Assembly (NCBI GenBank): GCA_037179385.1
Contig: CM074188.1
Span: 27,049,318-27,113,317 of the forward strand
Source: Holothuria scabra
Taxonomy: Eukaryota; Echinodermata; Holothuroidea; Aspidochirotida; Holothuriidae
Length of the DNA stretch: 64,000 bases
Reading direction: 5' to 3'
The first letter of the stretch is position 1. Each line of letters starts with the position of its first letter. The position numbers and the translations under genes were made by a program. Below, piece by piece: positions 34,948-47,265 of the stretch. A model generated the notes under the pieces. That model was not told the origin of the DNA and did not search any database. It was given only the letters and a program-made list of their open reading frames with translations.

Positions 34948-37900
34948 CAGGGATGGCGCCAGGATTTCCCCGACAGGGGGCAAGCTCCTCGACAGTGGAG
35001 CCAGCATTATCAAGGCCCCGATAAAGGCTTTGAGTTAGTCCCGGTGGGACGTGACTTGAAAATTTTGAGGCGCGTGTCGCTCGCGAAATTTTGGCTTTCT
35101 TTCCAACAAATACTTACAAATCTAGAGTTTATTTTAAAGAAATCTCGCTTTTGTGAGGACCATTAAAAGTTGGCCGGGTGTTTATTGAAGACTCTGTCCT
35201 TCATATGGGCAAAATAAAAAACGTTATAAAGGCGACAGCTGTAAATATTTTGGGGTTACGCATTTAATCGTACTAGGCCTACGTACTAAGGCTTCAACAC
35301 GAGACTAGGTTGCCCGAAAAGGTTTTTCCTTTTATGAACGAAGATTTGAAAATTAAGAGCTTATTTTATTGGAGAAATTTTGGAATTTAACGAAAGAAAA
35401 TTTGGTTTGGGGGTACATTTATTATGAATGTTTGGGTTTTTTTTTATTAAGTGATATGCCTTTAAAGAGCAAAATTAGGTAGAATGTTGAGGTGATTAAC
35501 AGAGTTGGCGTTGGTTATTTATTGTACGGAGTACACTGTTAAAAATTTCTGTAAATTTACAGACTTTTTTTAACTTAAACTTTTTGTATTTTACTTTTAA
35601 TAGAGATTTTCTGTATCTTTTTAACGACACTTTGTATTGCTACAATAGAAAAAGGTTGTTTAACATGTATTTTCTTTTTATTTGAAAAACCATTTCTGTC
35701 TGCTTTTTTAACCAAATTTTACTGCTTTGTAAAACTTTTTCTGTAAATTTACAGAAATTTTAACAGTATTTTGTATTTTTCTGATTTCACATAAATATAC
35801 TGTCATTTAACAAACATTCATTTTGTTTTTAAGCTGAAAAAGAAACAAAAATAAGCCCAAACAAACAAATAAGAAATAGCCAGAAAATTTTCAATATATA
35901 ACATGCATCGTTCTGCGAAGTTTCAGTTTAAAAAAAAAACATTTTTGGCAAAGTTATGGCCCTATTTGAAAATTAACTTACATTTATTATAAAAGCATAC
36001 TTAGTTATTACGTTCTTAGTTATAAATATCATACAACTGGTGTTTTGTCACACATTTTTAAGTAAAAAGAAATTGTAAGGCCCTAATTTCAGAGCACTGA
36101 CAATTGGTATACTGATGTCAACTGATCGCCACAGGCGCTCATGCACTTGATCGGAGCAAATTAAAAACGTTTCACAAATTTACTTGAAAGAGTCTGTAAA
36201 TTTACCACTTTATGACGTAAATCTCATTTTGCATAAATGGGTGGAGCTTATTTTGTAGGCATTTTCCTAACAAAAGGATTGCTGTTGCTTTGAATAATAT
36301 CTTCTATGGCGTTTTTTAATCAGGAAGTGATAAACTTATTGTTTACCTTGTCTGGAAATGTTTGCAACCAATGTATTTGCATTCTTTGTCATATTTATTT
36401 TAAAAACAATTATTATATTGTACAAAAAATGTGACTTTCCAATTACAAAGTTCCTAGAGATAGCAGTCTACTTGATAATAATATGACAACAAAGCATTCT
36501 CAATGTGTTTTGATTGAAAACAACTTCGTAACGACACATTACATTGATAAGCAAATACCTGATCTACGTAATGGTGAAGTGTGTGTTACGTAATAACATA
36601 TGAAAGGTAAAAAAGCGATATTATAATAAATATTAAAACGTCGGGAATGAAAACAGTAGGCTGTAAATTCACATAAAATTAAGGTAAACAAAACAGAACA
36701 ATTCTGTAATTCGATATTACAGTAGACTTTTGTAAACTAATTTACATGCAAAAACTGTAAAGAAAAAACAAACCCTTAATGTTTTTTCATGATTACAGTC
36801 TGGCTGTAAAAAAAACATTATTTGATTGGAAAAAATTTGCCATAAAAATTATGTAAATTTACAGAGAAATTTTTAACAGTGTATATCCATCGAAATTGGA
36901 AAATTTTGCCACTTTTAACGATCTGAAACTTATATTGGAGAAAACTTGTAATTTTGTGACGGATTTAAGGGTTTCAAGGAAGAATCTAATCTTCTCATAA
37001 GAAAATCAAGTAGGGGTGATCTGCAGTTTTGTTGGGGTTACGGAATATCATCAGGCAGATTTGCCCTCGGACCTTATGGAAAATTTTCCCACGGAAGAAG
37101 TTTGACTTTCCATAAATTTGACGTTTTATATTTTATACATTGACATAGACGTACGGAATCGTTTCAGTTATTTGGAGGGGGCAGTATTGTCTCTTTTGTC
37201 CGAAGAATGTAACTCTGTCCCAAAGGCTATCAAAGTGCAGAGCACAGAAATTTTTAAAAAATTGAGAACCCCCAGGCAGCAGGAAAAGGCATTTCCCGGT
37301 CTCGTACCTAAAAAATAATAAGTAATTATTTTGAGCTTTCTTTCGCAATAAAATTTTCACTTCATTATATTTTCCCAAAACGAAGAATAATTTGCAAGCT
37401 TGCATTGTTCTGTTAAGTAATCTGTTCGACCAAAACACTCTATCTAAGCGGAGCTCCACTATCAGTTGGCGCGGAGCGTACAGAAAATTGTTAAAAAATC
37501 TAACCCATCAGACAGTCGGAAGTGGCATTTCCCAGACTTGTAACTAGAAATAAAGCAGTCGTTATTTTGAGCTTGCCTTTGAAATGAAAGTTTTACTTCA
37601 ATAGAAAAAAACCCAACTTGCTAAGTGATCAGAAAATCACCAGATAAAGGTACTGCTGCTATTAGATATGTGCTCTTGTCTCTTTTCGGGGGAAAACTCT
37701 GCAACGGAATTCAAAACGTAAGTGTTTTTGCCTCTATTGGGAATCTTCGTTGTAGTCCATTGCAAGGCCCGCTAAATAGATGAGATTTTCTACGTGACTT
37801 CCCGAACCCCATACTATAAATGGTTTTTCATTCTACGTATTTGATTTTTTGAAAATATGTCACGTTACAAGGTGGCTTAACATGAATTTTCAGTCAGACT

Positions 37901-38736
37901 TATTGGGAGACATTTTCACACTACTGTTTATCATTAGCCAATATGTAGCTGAAACGGCCTGTCCGATTTTCCTTACCGTTGCTAAAATTCGGCTGTCGCG
38001 GCAGGTCAGGTGGCAGACCATTGGGCCCTGCATGTACATGAACAACCTCTCGTCTGTTTTTGTCAGGAAAATTCGGAATTGTAAGTTTCCTTGAAGAATA
38101 TGGTCTTCTAGTGAGCAAAATCAAGAAGACTGTCCGGGTGACTGAAGTTTATCTGACCCGCGTCTTTTATCAGTTCACCGTGGGCATGCAGATGAAGGCT
38201 CCCCGGCGAAATTGGGATTTCTCAAAAACAGGGGGAAGGGCAGCCTTCCCCGATGGGGTCATGACCTTGCGGTTTGAAGATGGGATGAGGGATAGCAGAG
38301 CTAGTAAGAAGTCATTAAAACAGATTCAGATCGCGGCTTTAAAATCGTGACCGTTACAAAAGAATAAAAGAGTTCAAAAAGAAAAAAAAAAACAGTTCAC
38401 GATCGTCCATCCAGTAACTTCAGTCCTTTATGTTCATTTTAAGGCCTTCCAGAAGGAAATTGCCGTCCTTCCCCGACGGGGGAGGAGAAAGGACAAGATA
38501 CATGGAATGAGGTATAACGGAATAAAGAAGAGACGACTAAAATCGATTCCGATATGTATTAAAATAGCGCTTCAAAACAAAAAATATGTTCACCCATCCG
38601 TAACTCCACTCCCTGTAGGTTTTTTCTTTTTTTTTCTAATATTAATTTTTATTATTATATTTCAGGCCTCCCAGACGGAATCGCGGGAACTCCCCGACGG
38701 GGGGCATGCCCCCCCCCCCCGCTGACGCCACCCCTG
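34948..38736. mobile_element. Dispersed repeat, family R, copy B, hAT-like ends, carrying a nested element
   Basis: It begins CAGGGATGGCGCCAGG and ends GCTGACGCCACCCCTG, an imperfect inverted pair. The 8-bp flanks CTGGAAGT and GTGAAAGT agree at 6 of 8 positions, suggesting an aged hAT duplication. The 1348-bp element at 35534-36881 lies inside. Blocks after 36983 match copy A closely. Confidence 0.6.
35534..36881. mobile_element. TA-flanked DNA transposon, 1348 bp, non-autonomous
   Basis: Ends CACTGTTAAAAATTTCTG and the inverted CAGAGAAATTTTTAACAGTG extend through GTAAATTTACA to about 30 bp with one 2-bp indel. TA lies on both sides (35532-35533, 36882-36883). The motif CTGTAAATTTACAG recurs subterminally (about 35740). 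No transposase ORF remains. Confidence 0.82.
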
Positions 38737-38744
38737 GTGAAAGT

Positions 38745-40600
38745 CTAGACTGAAACTTGAGATGCCCTATAATTATCGTGTTGCATAAACACTGTGCAGT
38801 GGGTATTACCAGGACGTAAGTTCCAATGACGTAACTCCGTGGGTGGTATGGGCTACTACACGGGACCAGATGCTGCCGTGAATATTCACAAACATTCATT
38901 CAACCAGTCTCGGGCCACCTTTCTCTAGGAATATCCAAAAGAATTTATTCGGTGTTAACTTTGGCAGGCGTTAGGGATATGACTGAAAAAGGAATATGCC
39001 GTACAGCAGGCTACGCAGGTAAGCATTCCCCTTTGTCCTTCCCCTCTCGGTAGGATGGATGTGGGAAGGGATTAGTCTGCTCATGGGATAGTTTATCTAA
39101 TTTTTGTTTGTTGTTGGATAAAGAGCAGTTCCCCCCCCCCCCTCAAACTTATTTAAAAAAAAAGCTAAATAACACAATTTTCATCTTATTTCTCTTCAAA
39201 GTATCTTTCATTACATTTTATGACTATTGCATATTCAAGATAAACAAGCGGTAATTTCTGGTAAATTTCACATTTGAAGAGTAAAAGCATTGTCACATGA
39301 CTCCCAACAGCCAATCATGAAACTGGACGGTCTACTACACTTCTTTAATTTGGGATGACTGCTTCTGCCCTTTACTTAAAGTTTTCTTTCTTCCTTTTCC
39401 TTGTTCCTTTTTTTAGGTCCCTTTTTTATGTCCCTTTTTTAGGGAGTGCACTCTCGACAAGCCTTTAGCTCTAAGTCGCACTTCCTTCCACTCTCATTTT
39501 ATCTTCTGTAATTTTGTTAAACTATGTAATTGTGTTTATTTGAGTGGTGAAAGTTGAACTATGCCCTGAAAGATCTATACAGTATAACACGTACATTACC
39601 AGGTACGTTAAAAAAAGTTGTTAATTGAAAGGTGGAAGGAAAGCAAAGGGGGGAGGGGATAAGGACAGAGGGACGGAAGGGAGATAGAAGATTTACCGAA
39701 AAAATGTACATCTATTCTTTAATTCTGAAAAAATTGTCAGCTGATTGTTGTCACTTCCCATCAAATCAAGAAAACGAACCCTTATCTTCGAAAACAAGAC
39801 TATTATTGTAGCGATTATAACTCATATAATCACTTTTTAATGTAGTGCATCCGTAAATGTTACACTATTTTTCATAAAAATTTGTACAAATCATCAAGTA
39901 AAAAATATATTATTGTAATTATGCTCTTAAATTTATGTTTTGGACTCTACTTAATTGTGCAAATTTGTATCTGTTTAAACAAAGTAACCTTAATTTTAAT
40001 GGTTGATTCCACATTAGAGACCTTCCATAATGTTCACACCTGTGACCTTGTTTGCCCTGGCCTAGGTCAAGTGTGCAGCGTCCTTAGTAATAGTACTGAG
40101 AGTAGCATTCACTACTTACTATACCGTAAGGAATGTGTACGCTATACGCTAACGCAGCTTACTTACACAGATCAGACACAGATGGCGGTTAGGATTTGGG
40201 AACGTGCCCTTGCCGATTCTCAGTCCTAGTCCTTGAGAGTTTAAACTTTTTAATGTAAGTTTGTAAGCAGACCCGAAAACCAGACGAGTCAAGAAACTGA
40301 AACCGTGGTCGCACTGCTGCATCATGTTCAATTGCTTCTTATTTTGTGAAGGTAACGACTGCTGTGTTGCTGTTTTACTTAGCCTAGCCTAACGTTAGGC
40401 TAGCTAGGCTAGGCCGTAACGTTATTCCTAACCGTAAGTAGCTTTAGGCCTAACGTTTAACTGGCTCAAACTCAAGTCTAATTGTAGTGTAGGCCTAGGC
40501 CTAGGCCCATATCAAGAATGAGGCCCATATCAAGAATGAGTCCTTAGTCTAGCCTATCTCAAGTATACTGTTAGTATTACTAGCCTAGGCCTAGGCTAAA
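38745..40600. other. Intergenic region
   Basis: No supported gene. A family 2 relic sits at about 39190-39380, ending GACTGCTTCTGCCCTTTACT. From 40380 there is a patch rich in CCTAGGC and TAACGTTA-like palindromes. An upstream non-coding exon of the right-hand gene could lie here, but nothing proves it. Confidence 0.4.
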
Positions 40601-40671
40601 TTGGATCAAGAAACGCAACCTGACGTATCATGCCCGGCTTGAAGTTGAGCTGTAAAGTTTTAGCCGCTTTC

Positions 40672-40770
40672 GGGCCAAGTTGTCCCCAAACCAACTCGTC
40701 CCCAACCAACTCGGCCCCAAGCCAACTCGTCCACAAGCCAAGTCGTCCCCAAGCCAAGTTGGCCCCAATA
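40672..40770 (-). repeat. 16-bp minisatellite, left array (six units)
   Basis: Units of the type CCAACTCGTCCCCAAG vary between GTCG, CTCG and GTTG cores. It is the inverted equivalent of the array at 45795-45987, and the inner flanks match too (CCCCAATATGAAAAATGG against its complement). Confidence 0.8.
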
Positions 40771-40832
40771 TGAAAAATGGTGAGATTTTCTACACTTAAA
40801 TTAGGCAAAAGTGACTTGCATTATATTAGGCT

Positions 40833-41434
40833 AGGCCAAGTAAAAAAAAAAAATCAGTTGATCGTTCCCGCCTGCATCCTTTTTGCCGCCCCATCAATTT
40901 TTGTTTTATTTTTTATTTCTGAAAATTAATCATGTAGTGTTATATTTTTATCAGAAATTTGGAAATAAAAAAACTTGCCATATGTAATATTTCAGATTCT
41001 GTGAAATTTTGTGAGCAAAGTATCAACCTGGATCATTACTATTGTTGCAAGTTTGTTATGCCTACCGTACCTTTTCACGTAGACTGCAGTACACCCATGC
41101 TAGTACATACGGAGGGGAACCCATACGGAGCCAGTCATACACACAGGTACTGTACATCTACATATAGGCATGCATACGTGCACTTATTTTTTTTTCCGCA
41201 GTACAGAGAAGCATACAAAATATTGCACTAACAGTGTTGCAGGAAAAAATATGCAGTGACTACACTTCACAATGTCAATAGAATGCGACAATATTGTCGG
41301 CTCAATGCATTAAGGCGCTACATTTCACGGAAACAAGAGGCCATTTTGAATTAAAAATAAAAAATAAAAACTCCCCGCATGCTCGATTCTTCTAAAAATT
41401 CTGGACGATCAACTGATTTTTTTTTTACTTGGCC
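40833..41434. mobile_element. Element with poly(A)-containing inverted ends
   Basis: GGCCAAGT then an A-run and ATCAGTTGATCGT at the left pairs with ACGATCAACTGAT, a T-run and ACTTGGCC at the right. About 600 bp, no credible ORF. Confidence 0.6.
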
Positions 41435-41435
41435 A

Positions 41436-41546
41436 TATCTCTCACACAGGTTCTACAACAATTGAACAAGTGTCGGCCTTATTTACCTTGGTAGCTCAAG
41501 AAGTGACTTGCAAGATTTTATCTCTCACACAGGTTCTACAACAGGT
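41436..41546. repeat. Short direct repeat
   Basis: TCTCTCACACAGGTTCTACA occurs at about 41438 and again at about 41521, a duplication about 83 bp apart just right of the preceding element. Confidence 0.5.
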
Positions 41547-42193
41547 GTAACGTTGGTCTAATATATGTTGGTACAGTATCTAGAGTGTCAAAATCGTGGT
41601 AAATGTAGATAGGCCAAGGTCCAGCTGTGGGTAACCAAAGGAGGGGACTGCAGTGTTTTTATAATTTGTTGTGCTATTATAAGCTAATTATTATTAAAAA
41701 TGAAATAAACACTTGGCCATTGAAAGAACAGATTTAAGCACCCACCCCCCCCCCCCCCCCAGACTGGGAAATTTTAAAGTGCCATTCTGGCAATATATGA
41801 GAGGCATTTCAGACAAAGCCTAGCCTAGGCTAGTTGAAAATTTTCTCTGCATGTATAATACCCGTCAACCAACAGGGCCTAGTCCATCAGTGTCATTTGC
41901 TCATTGCCCCAAAAACTCAACACTTTTCCCCAGCCTCAGTCCCCACTACGCCCAAATAAAAAAGTCTGATCATGCCACTGGGACCTTCCTTGATATTATT
42001 TTCGGGGCCTATACAGGTGTGTCAGAGGTTTTTCGAGTGGGGGACATGATAAAATTTGCCCCTTAGGGAAATTTGATCTGTTGGGTAGGGTTCCCCCTCC
42101 CCCCTCCTCTTGGCAAAAATGTTTAAGGTGCAGTTACCTTGGATGCGATCTAGTGCTGTATTTTTTCTTGCTTTTAATTCTTCACATTATTCA

Positions 42194-43449
42194 CAGGGAA
42201 TAATTTATCCGGTATCACATCGCAAAATGCGATGCAAAGTTACAGATTTGCGACACAAATAAAAATATGTGTAGCAAAATTTGCATTACAATTTCCGAGC
42301 AAAAGCTCTAGTTTTCGGTGAATGGAAATAACAACGGGAATACTGCACGAATTCCTACAACTGTTCAATATATAATTAGTACACGCACACTTGTCAAGCA
42401 ACGAAACACTGCAAAAAAGCAGCAAGATTAAAAGAACCCAGACACTTGAGTGTGTTCAAAACAGCAAGGTAATTCACGCAACTTTTACGTGCACGTATTG
42501 GCCGCTAGATACATTGTCGATGGTGCGACTTCCACGTATGCAGCTGTGTATGAAGTATGAGGCACTCTGCAAGTGCTAGTGTTACGAGAATTTCCATAGG
42601 GATCAAACTTCTTCCTCATAAAACACCAGCCTAGGCTCTACACATCTCCATATTCAAACACGTTAGGATAGTGCAAGGTCTAGTACAAACAACTCAGAAG
42701 AAAAAAGCATCAAAGGGCAAAATTACAGGGGTTAATCTTTCGAAAATAGTATTAAGGGCTTAGTAAGAGTATTTTACACGTGCCTCATAATTATTTTATG
42801 AAATTTGTAAAAATTTGATTATATTTGACATCGTTCTGACTACCCTGAGTGAGGCTGTAGCAATACCCATAGTAGGCCATGTATGTAATACATATGAGAA
42901 GCTCGAGAATTCTTTTAGAAACGGATTGCAAGCTCGAAATTTAGGAAAAGTCCCAGGATGTAAGAAGCATGCAAACTGCTTATTATCATGGTGGAAGAAA
43001 AACAGTAAGGTTACTGTCTTCTGGCCCTGTTCCAGTTTGTTAGCATGCAGTTCATCAAGCTTGTTGAGTGAATGTTTTTGACTCGCTTTCCGGAGGACCT
43101 TACACTGAAGGCCTGCAGCAAAGCAAGGAGCTGATTCAGTCTGATGTGGAATTGAACTCAGTATTTTGTGCCTTGTTTCTGCAGATCCATAAAGAATTAT
43201 TGCAGACAGGACTTTTCGTGGAAGAGTGCTGTCACATTAAGTCAATGTTTAGGTTTAGTTTCAGCATATAACTGAACACCTTATCATAGCGGGGAATATC
43301 ATCTGGGCATGAATCAGAGTACTGCATAAATTTAATAGAAGAAAAGTATGACAGTGAAAATTGCTATGCAAATTTTGAAAATTGCTACACAAAATGGAAC
43401 TTGTATCGCAAAAATGCTTTGCAAAATTTCTGTACTAAATTATTCCCTG
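42194..43449. mobile_element. DNA transposon with CAGGGAATAATTTA ends
   Basis: The left end CAGGGAATAATTTATCCGG and right end TAAATTATTCCCTG are inverted. ATTCA flanks both sides (42189-42193 and 43450-43454), a possible 5-bp duplication. A short relative lies at 53218-53396. The interior has only short ORFs. Confidence 0.65.
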
Positions 43450-43799
43450 ATTCACGAATAATAATTTGTCCAAGGTCACGAGGAAGGCCCCGGCCAGTTC
43501 CATTCCCAGGTCAATAGTCTGCCCTCCACATAGCCAATATGCCATCAAGTGCATGGACATGGTGATGTATTTTCCGTTTCAGCTGTTGGATGTGCAAAAA
43601 TTATTGGTTGCTCATACATAGCACACACTTTTTTGTTTTTCTTTTATGCCTTTTCCTTTTTTCACATAAATTGGCAATTTTCCTGAAGCCTAACAAACTT
43701 TTGGTGTCCCAGTCCCACCTCCTCCCTGTTATTTCATTTTCATGAACGGTGCATGAGAAACATGAGAAACAACACGTAGAAGCTTTATCATAGAAGCTT

Positions 43800-44421
43800 T
43801 ATCGAAAAAACTAAGCCCTAGAATGTATTGTATGCGTATTATGAACAAATTTAATGTAAATAAAAATATCCTTGCCATGTTTTATAATTCTGTTATTTGT
43901 GGGGTTTGGCAATATAACCTGTTATCGTGGGGTGGGAATATACGCACTGGAGATAAATATGCAATCGACACCATTATTAAGCAGGCAAGTCGTATCATAG
44001 GGGAAGTTCAGCCATCGCTGACTATGATATATCACTGTCGCTTGGGGATGAAACTGATAAAGATTATGCAAGATAGTGATCACCCACTTAGTGTTGTTTT
44101 ACATAATGCGGTTATTCCTAGAAGTGGCAGAATGAGATTACCCTACTCCATTACTAAACGACACCCCTCCTCCTTTATACCACAATGTATCAAATTCCAT
44201 AATCTTAATTTCAAACGCTAATTCTTGCCTTCTTGGTTCCTATTGTCTTATACTTTTACATCTTATGCTTTCTCTTAGTTCTTCTCTTTTACTGTTTAAG
44301 TGTTGTTTGTGTATATATATCTTTGTAATTTCACTCTTTTATTGTTTTTTTCTGTTTTATGCGAGCATTCAGTTACCCTTGTGGGGTTTATTAAAGTTGA
44401 TCTTATGTTATCTTATCTTAA
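43800..44421 (+). mobile_element. 5'-truncated LINE: ORF2 C-terminus and 3' tail
   Basis: The 132-codon ORF 43823-44221 has the layout of the segment after RT in LINE ORF2 proteins: an NKNILAMFYNSVICGVW block, IIKQASRIIG, HPLSVVLHNAVIPRSGRMRL and SFIPQCIKF. The family resembles the CR1/L2/jockey side of non-LTR elements. A TTATCTTATCTTA tail follows at 44399-44420, as expected at a LINE 3' end. The catalytic RT domain is absent. Confidence 0.7.
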
Positions 44422-44517
44422 CATGCAACACTATTTTCACACTGAGCTGTGTAAAATTTAGGAGGGGTAAATTCATTGATTTACCTTCGACATGCCTCCT
44501 TTAAGTCCTGAAATATA

Positions 44518-44614
44518 GTTAAAGAACGGTATTTGGAAGAGAAACAAGAAGAAATTACAAAGAATTGGCAGTTGATTCAAAACAAGTTTGTGCGGACTGC
44601 TTTTGCACTTTAAA
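44518..44614. repeat. MITE family 2 fragment
   Basis: TTCAAAACAAGTTTGTGCGG followed by ACTGCTTTTGCACTTTAA resembles the right end of 21073-21319. The left half is unclear. Confidence 0.5.
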
Positions 44615-44765
44615 ATACATAGATACTATGTTCTTGGTTATGATGAGTAGACAAATTGCAACAATTTCTCTGCATAAATCACGGTTTCAAAAATAAAAAA
44701 ATTTATGTGTCACAAAAAAAAAAAAATGATGTTGATATTGCACCAGATTGCTTCCGTAAAGGAAC

Positions 44766-44980
44766 TTAAAGGCCCAGTTCTCTCACACCAAACAGTATCA
44801 ATTCTCCTAACCTTCTTACTTAAGCCCCTCCCACAATTGTCAGATACTGTATTCATCCTCATCCAGTCACAATCTCAGTTTACTGCTTCAGGGTTAGTAT
44901 TGAAAAGTTCTTTGTGTATGATCAAACCACTCTCAGTATAGTTCATGCTGTGTAATGTAAGCTTTGGTAATCTGCATTGT
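44766..44980 (-). mobile_element. MITE family 1, reverse copy interrupted by a second copy
   Basis: Starts TTAAAGGCCCAGTTCTCTC and follows the reverse family sequence until CTGCATTG, where the next copy begins. Sequence after that copy (TTTAAATTAATAGTCAG) resembles the family's expected continuation. Confidence 0.7.
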
Positions 44981-45285
44981 TTAAAGGGACAATCCTCTCA
45001 CCCCAAACTACACTTCTAGTATAGGGTAACAGAAACTCTCAATTGGCTCAGCTTTTTGACTGACTGCTAATTCAAACAATGCAGAGTACCAAAACTTTTA
45101 TTACACAGCACGAACTGTTCTGATAGTGTTTTGATTATACACATTAAACTTTCTACATTCACCCTGAAGCAATAAAATGAGATTGTGTCTGGATGAGGGA
45201 GAATTTCGGACAATTGTGGGAGGGGCTTAATTAAGAAGGTAAGGAGAATTGGTACTGTTTGAGATGAGCGAATTGGGCCTTTAAA
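44980..45285 (+). mobile_element. MITE family 1, forward copy, nested
   Basis: TTTAAAGGGACAATCCTCTC opens and GATGAGCGAATTGGGCC then TTTAAA closes. TTTAAA on both sides supports TTAA targeting. It sits inside the reverse copy at 44766. Confidence 0.78.
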
Positions 45286-45794
45286 TTAATAGTCAGATGA
45301 AAAGCTGGTCATATATCCAAAAAGAACCCAGAGTTAGGCTACCATTCTGACACCTGAAAGTTTGCTTTATTTTGATAATACCCCTCCCTGTTTGTAGGTG
45401 ATGACCCTAGCACTATAAGCCAATTTATATCACGCTGCTGATGAACCCTGAAAATATTTTTTCTGTGTGAAACATGTCTAGCCATGCTATTGCTTGTACT
45501 TTAAAAACAAGGTCACCTGAAAATTTGCGTAATTTATTCATTTTGGGGTTAGCAAATCTCTGGGTGAAACTCGGTGCTCCCTTGGCCCTGTGAAACACTA
45601 TAGGCCTAGGCTTAACACGGTATGACTATGAGATTGTAAGGAAACGTGTATTCATTTACACTGCTACCAGGATTGTCCATTGAAAGAAAACCGACGTGGG
45701 AAGAGAAAATCTCAAGAAAGACACCATTTTCCATAATTTATAAGAAGTATCCACGAAAGTCACTATTTCTGACTTATTTTTCCCTAATTTCTCA

Positions 45795-45987
45795 TATTGG
45801 GGCCGACTTGGTTTGGGGATGACTTGGCTTGGGGATGAGTTGGTTTGGGGCCGAGTTGGCTTGGGGACGACTTGGCTTGGGGCTGAGTTGGTTGGGGACG
45901 AGTTGGCTTGGGGCCGACTTGGCATGGGGACGACTTGGCTTGGGGTCGAGTTGGTTGGGGGCGAGTTGGTTTGGGAACAACTTGGCC
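45795..45987 (+). repeat. 16-bp minisatellite, right array (twelve units)
   Basis: Twelve units of 15-16 bp such as GACTTGGCTTGGGGAC run without interruption. Variation is concentrated at two positions (GAC/GAG and the last two bases). CCTAGGCCTAGGC follows at about 46002, as near the left array. Confidence 0.85.
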
Positions 45988-47006
45988 TGCTTCGTTCTAT
46001 CCTAGGCCTAGGCCTAGGCTAGGGGCACTGCTGGATTAGACCTTGAACAACACAGTGTACTACCCTTGCCCAAATGCCTCTCAAGACCATTGCACGTCGA
46101 GCCCAGCGCACAACTCTACAAAGTATACATGCATACGTGTATGTAGACAATTCTGTGATTCACTAACCATACATCGGCATTGCACTCACAGGTATACAAC
46201 ACAGTAAGCATATTGGCTGGCAATCCCTTGTCGCTAAGCTGAACAGTGGCTCATACATAAACATACACAATGTCGACCCAGTACAAAAGATGTAGGCAGG
46301 GATCAATGGGCTGTTTCATTTAACTGAAGCATGCATCAGGGCTGAGCAAAAATTCAATTTTTTTTTCAGAAATGGGAAGATCATAAAAAAAGCTATAAAA
46401 TGATATGCGGAAGCAAGTGCAGATATCTCTGGAACCCATTGTATTCATGTCACTAATGTTTTAAGCCCCAAAATGGTAAAAAATGATTATTTTTGGCAAT
46501 TACTTCCCTCCATTATAATGAAGAGTTCCTTTTCTTCTTTTTAATGATATATGGGATGTAAGGGTCAAAGCTTCAGCCCGAGGCACTATGAAGTCAAATT
46601 TGGCTACGTTAATTTATTGCAAGGAGATAAAAGTGTGCATCAACCGGAAAAACTGCAATTGGTTTGAAATTTGTACAAGCTGTTGCCACTTGCTAGTTAT
46701 TAATCTATTCCTGTCCCCATCCCCCCTTCTAGAAGAAGGAAGGTAAGCACCCTAAGATCCCCTCTTTTCATTTCTATAAGAACTGGGCAGTTCTATACAC
46801 ACTGTACGGGCAGTTGCGGACAAAAAATATTGTACATAAGTGAAATGGCATTAACCATTAGTTAAATACTTGAGTCTGCTCTAAAATTTGGGTATGGTGT
46901 TGCAACATTACATTAATTGATATTTGATAATCATTTCATTGGAGAATAATTACTGTGATTTATTGTGATGATTATACTACAAATGTTTACTCCTTTTTTC
47001 TCACAG
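45988..47006. other. Upstream of the coiled-coil gene
   Basis: About 1 kb without an ORF or repeat I recognise. It ends in the pyrimidine-rich splice acceptor TCCTTTTTTCTCACAG, implying an unseen 5' non-coding exon further left. Confidence 0.5.
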
Positions 47007-47265
47007 TTCAATAGCTGTTAGTCAGCATTCACAACTTTCATGAATGAAAAGGGGTTCCACGATTTACTAAAGCAAAATGAATAGAGGCAGCTCCCCATAT
47101 ATGATGCGAGGCTACCATGGTCTCATGTCAGAACCAACTCCGTCTTCCTACAGACAGTCTCCTGTTCCATCCATGTTTGACCAAGAGTCCTTGGTGGGGT
47201 TGGCAAATGGAGCTGACACTAGTTTTGAATTGATGTCTGCCGCTCAATTGAGAGAACAGTTACGG
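47007..47265 (+). CDS. Coiled-coil gene, first coding exon (ATG at 47077)
   Basis: The acceptor TCTCACAG ends at 47006 and the donor GTGAGT begins at 47266. 63 codons run from MNRGSSPYMM to AAQLREQLR, ending in phase 0. The 70 bases before the ATG would be 5' UTR. Confidence 0.75.

Noticed and set aside
37849..38350. Overlapping plus-strand ORFs in repeat copy B
   Set aside because: The matching region of copy A (27735-28190) does not keep the same frames, so there is no sign of coding constraint.
40380..40600. CCTAGGC-rich patch considered as a CpG-island promoter
   Set aside because: It is palindromic and repeat-like but not clearly CpG-dense, and no exon can be tied to it.
45656..45980. 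Pro/Ser/Gln-rich minus-strand ORFs
   Set aside because: They are translations of the 16-bp minisatellite, open in more than one frame only because the repeat lacks stops.
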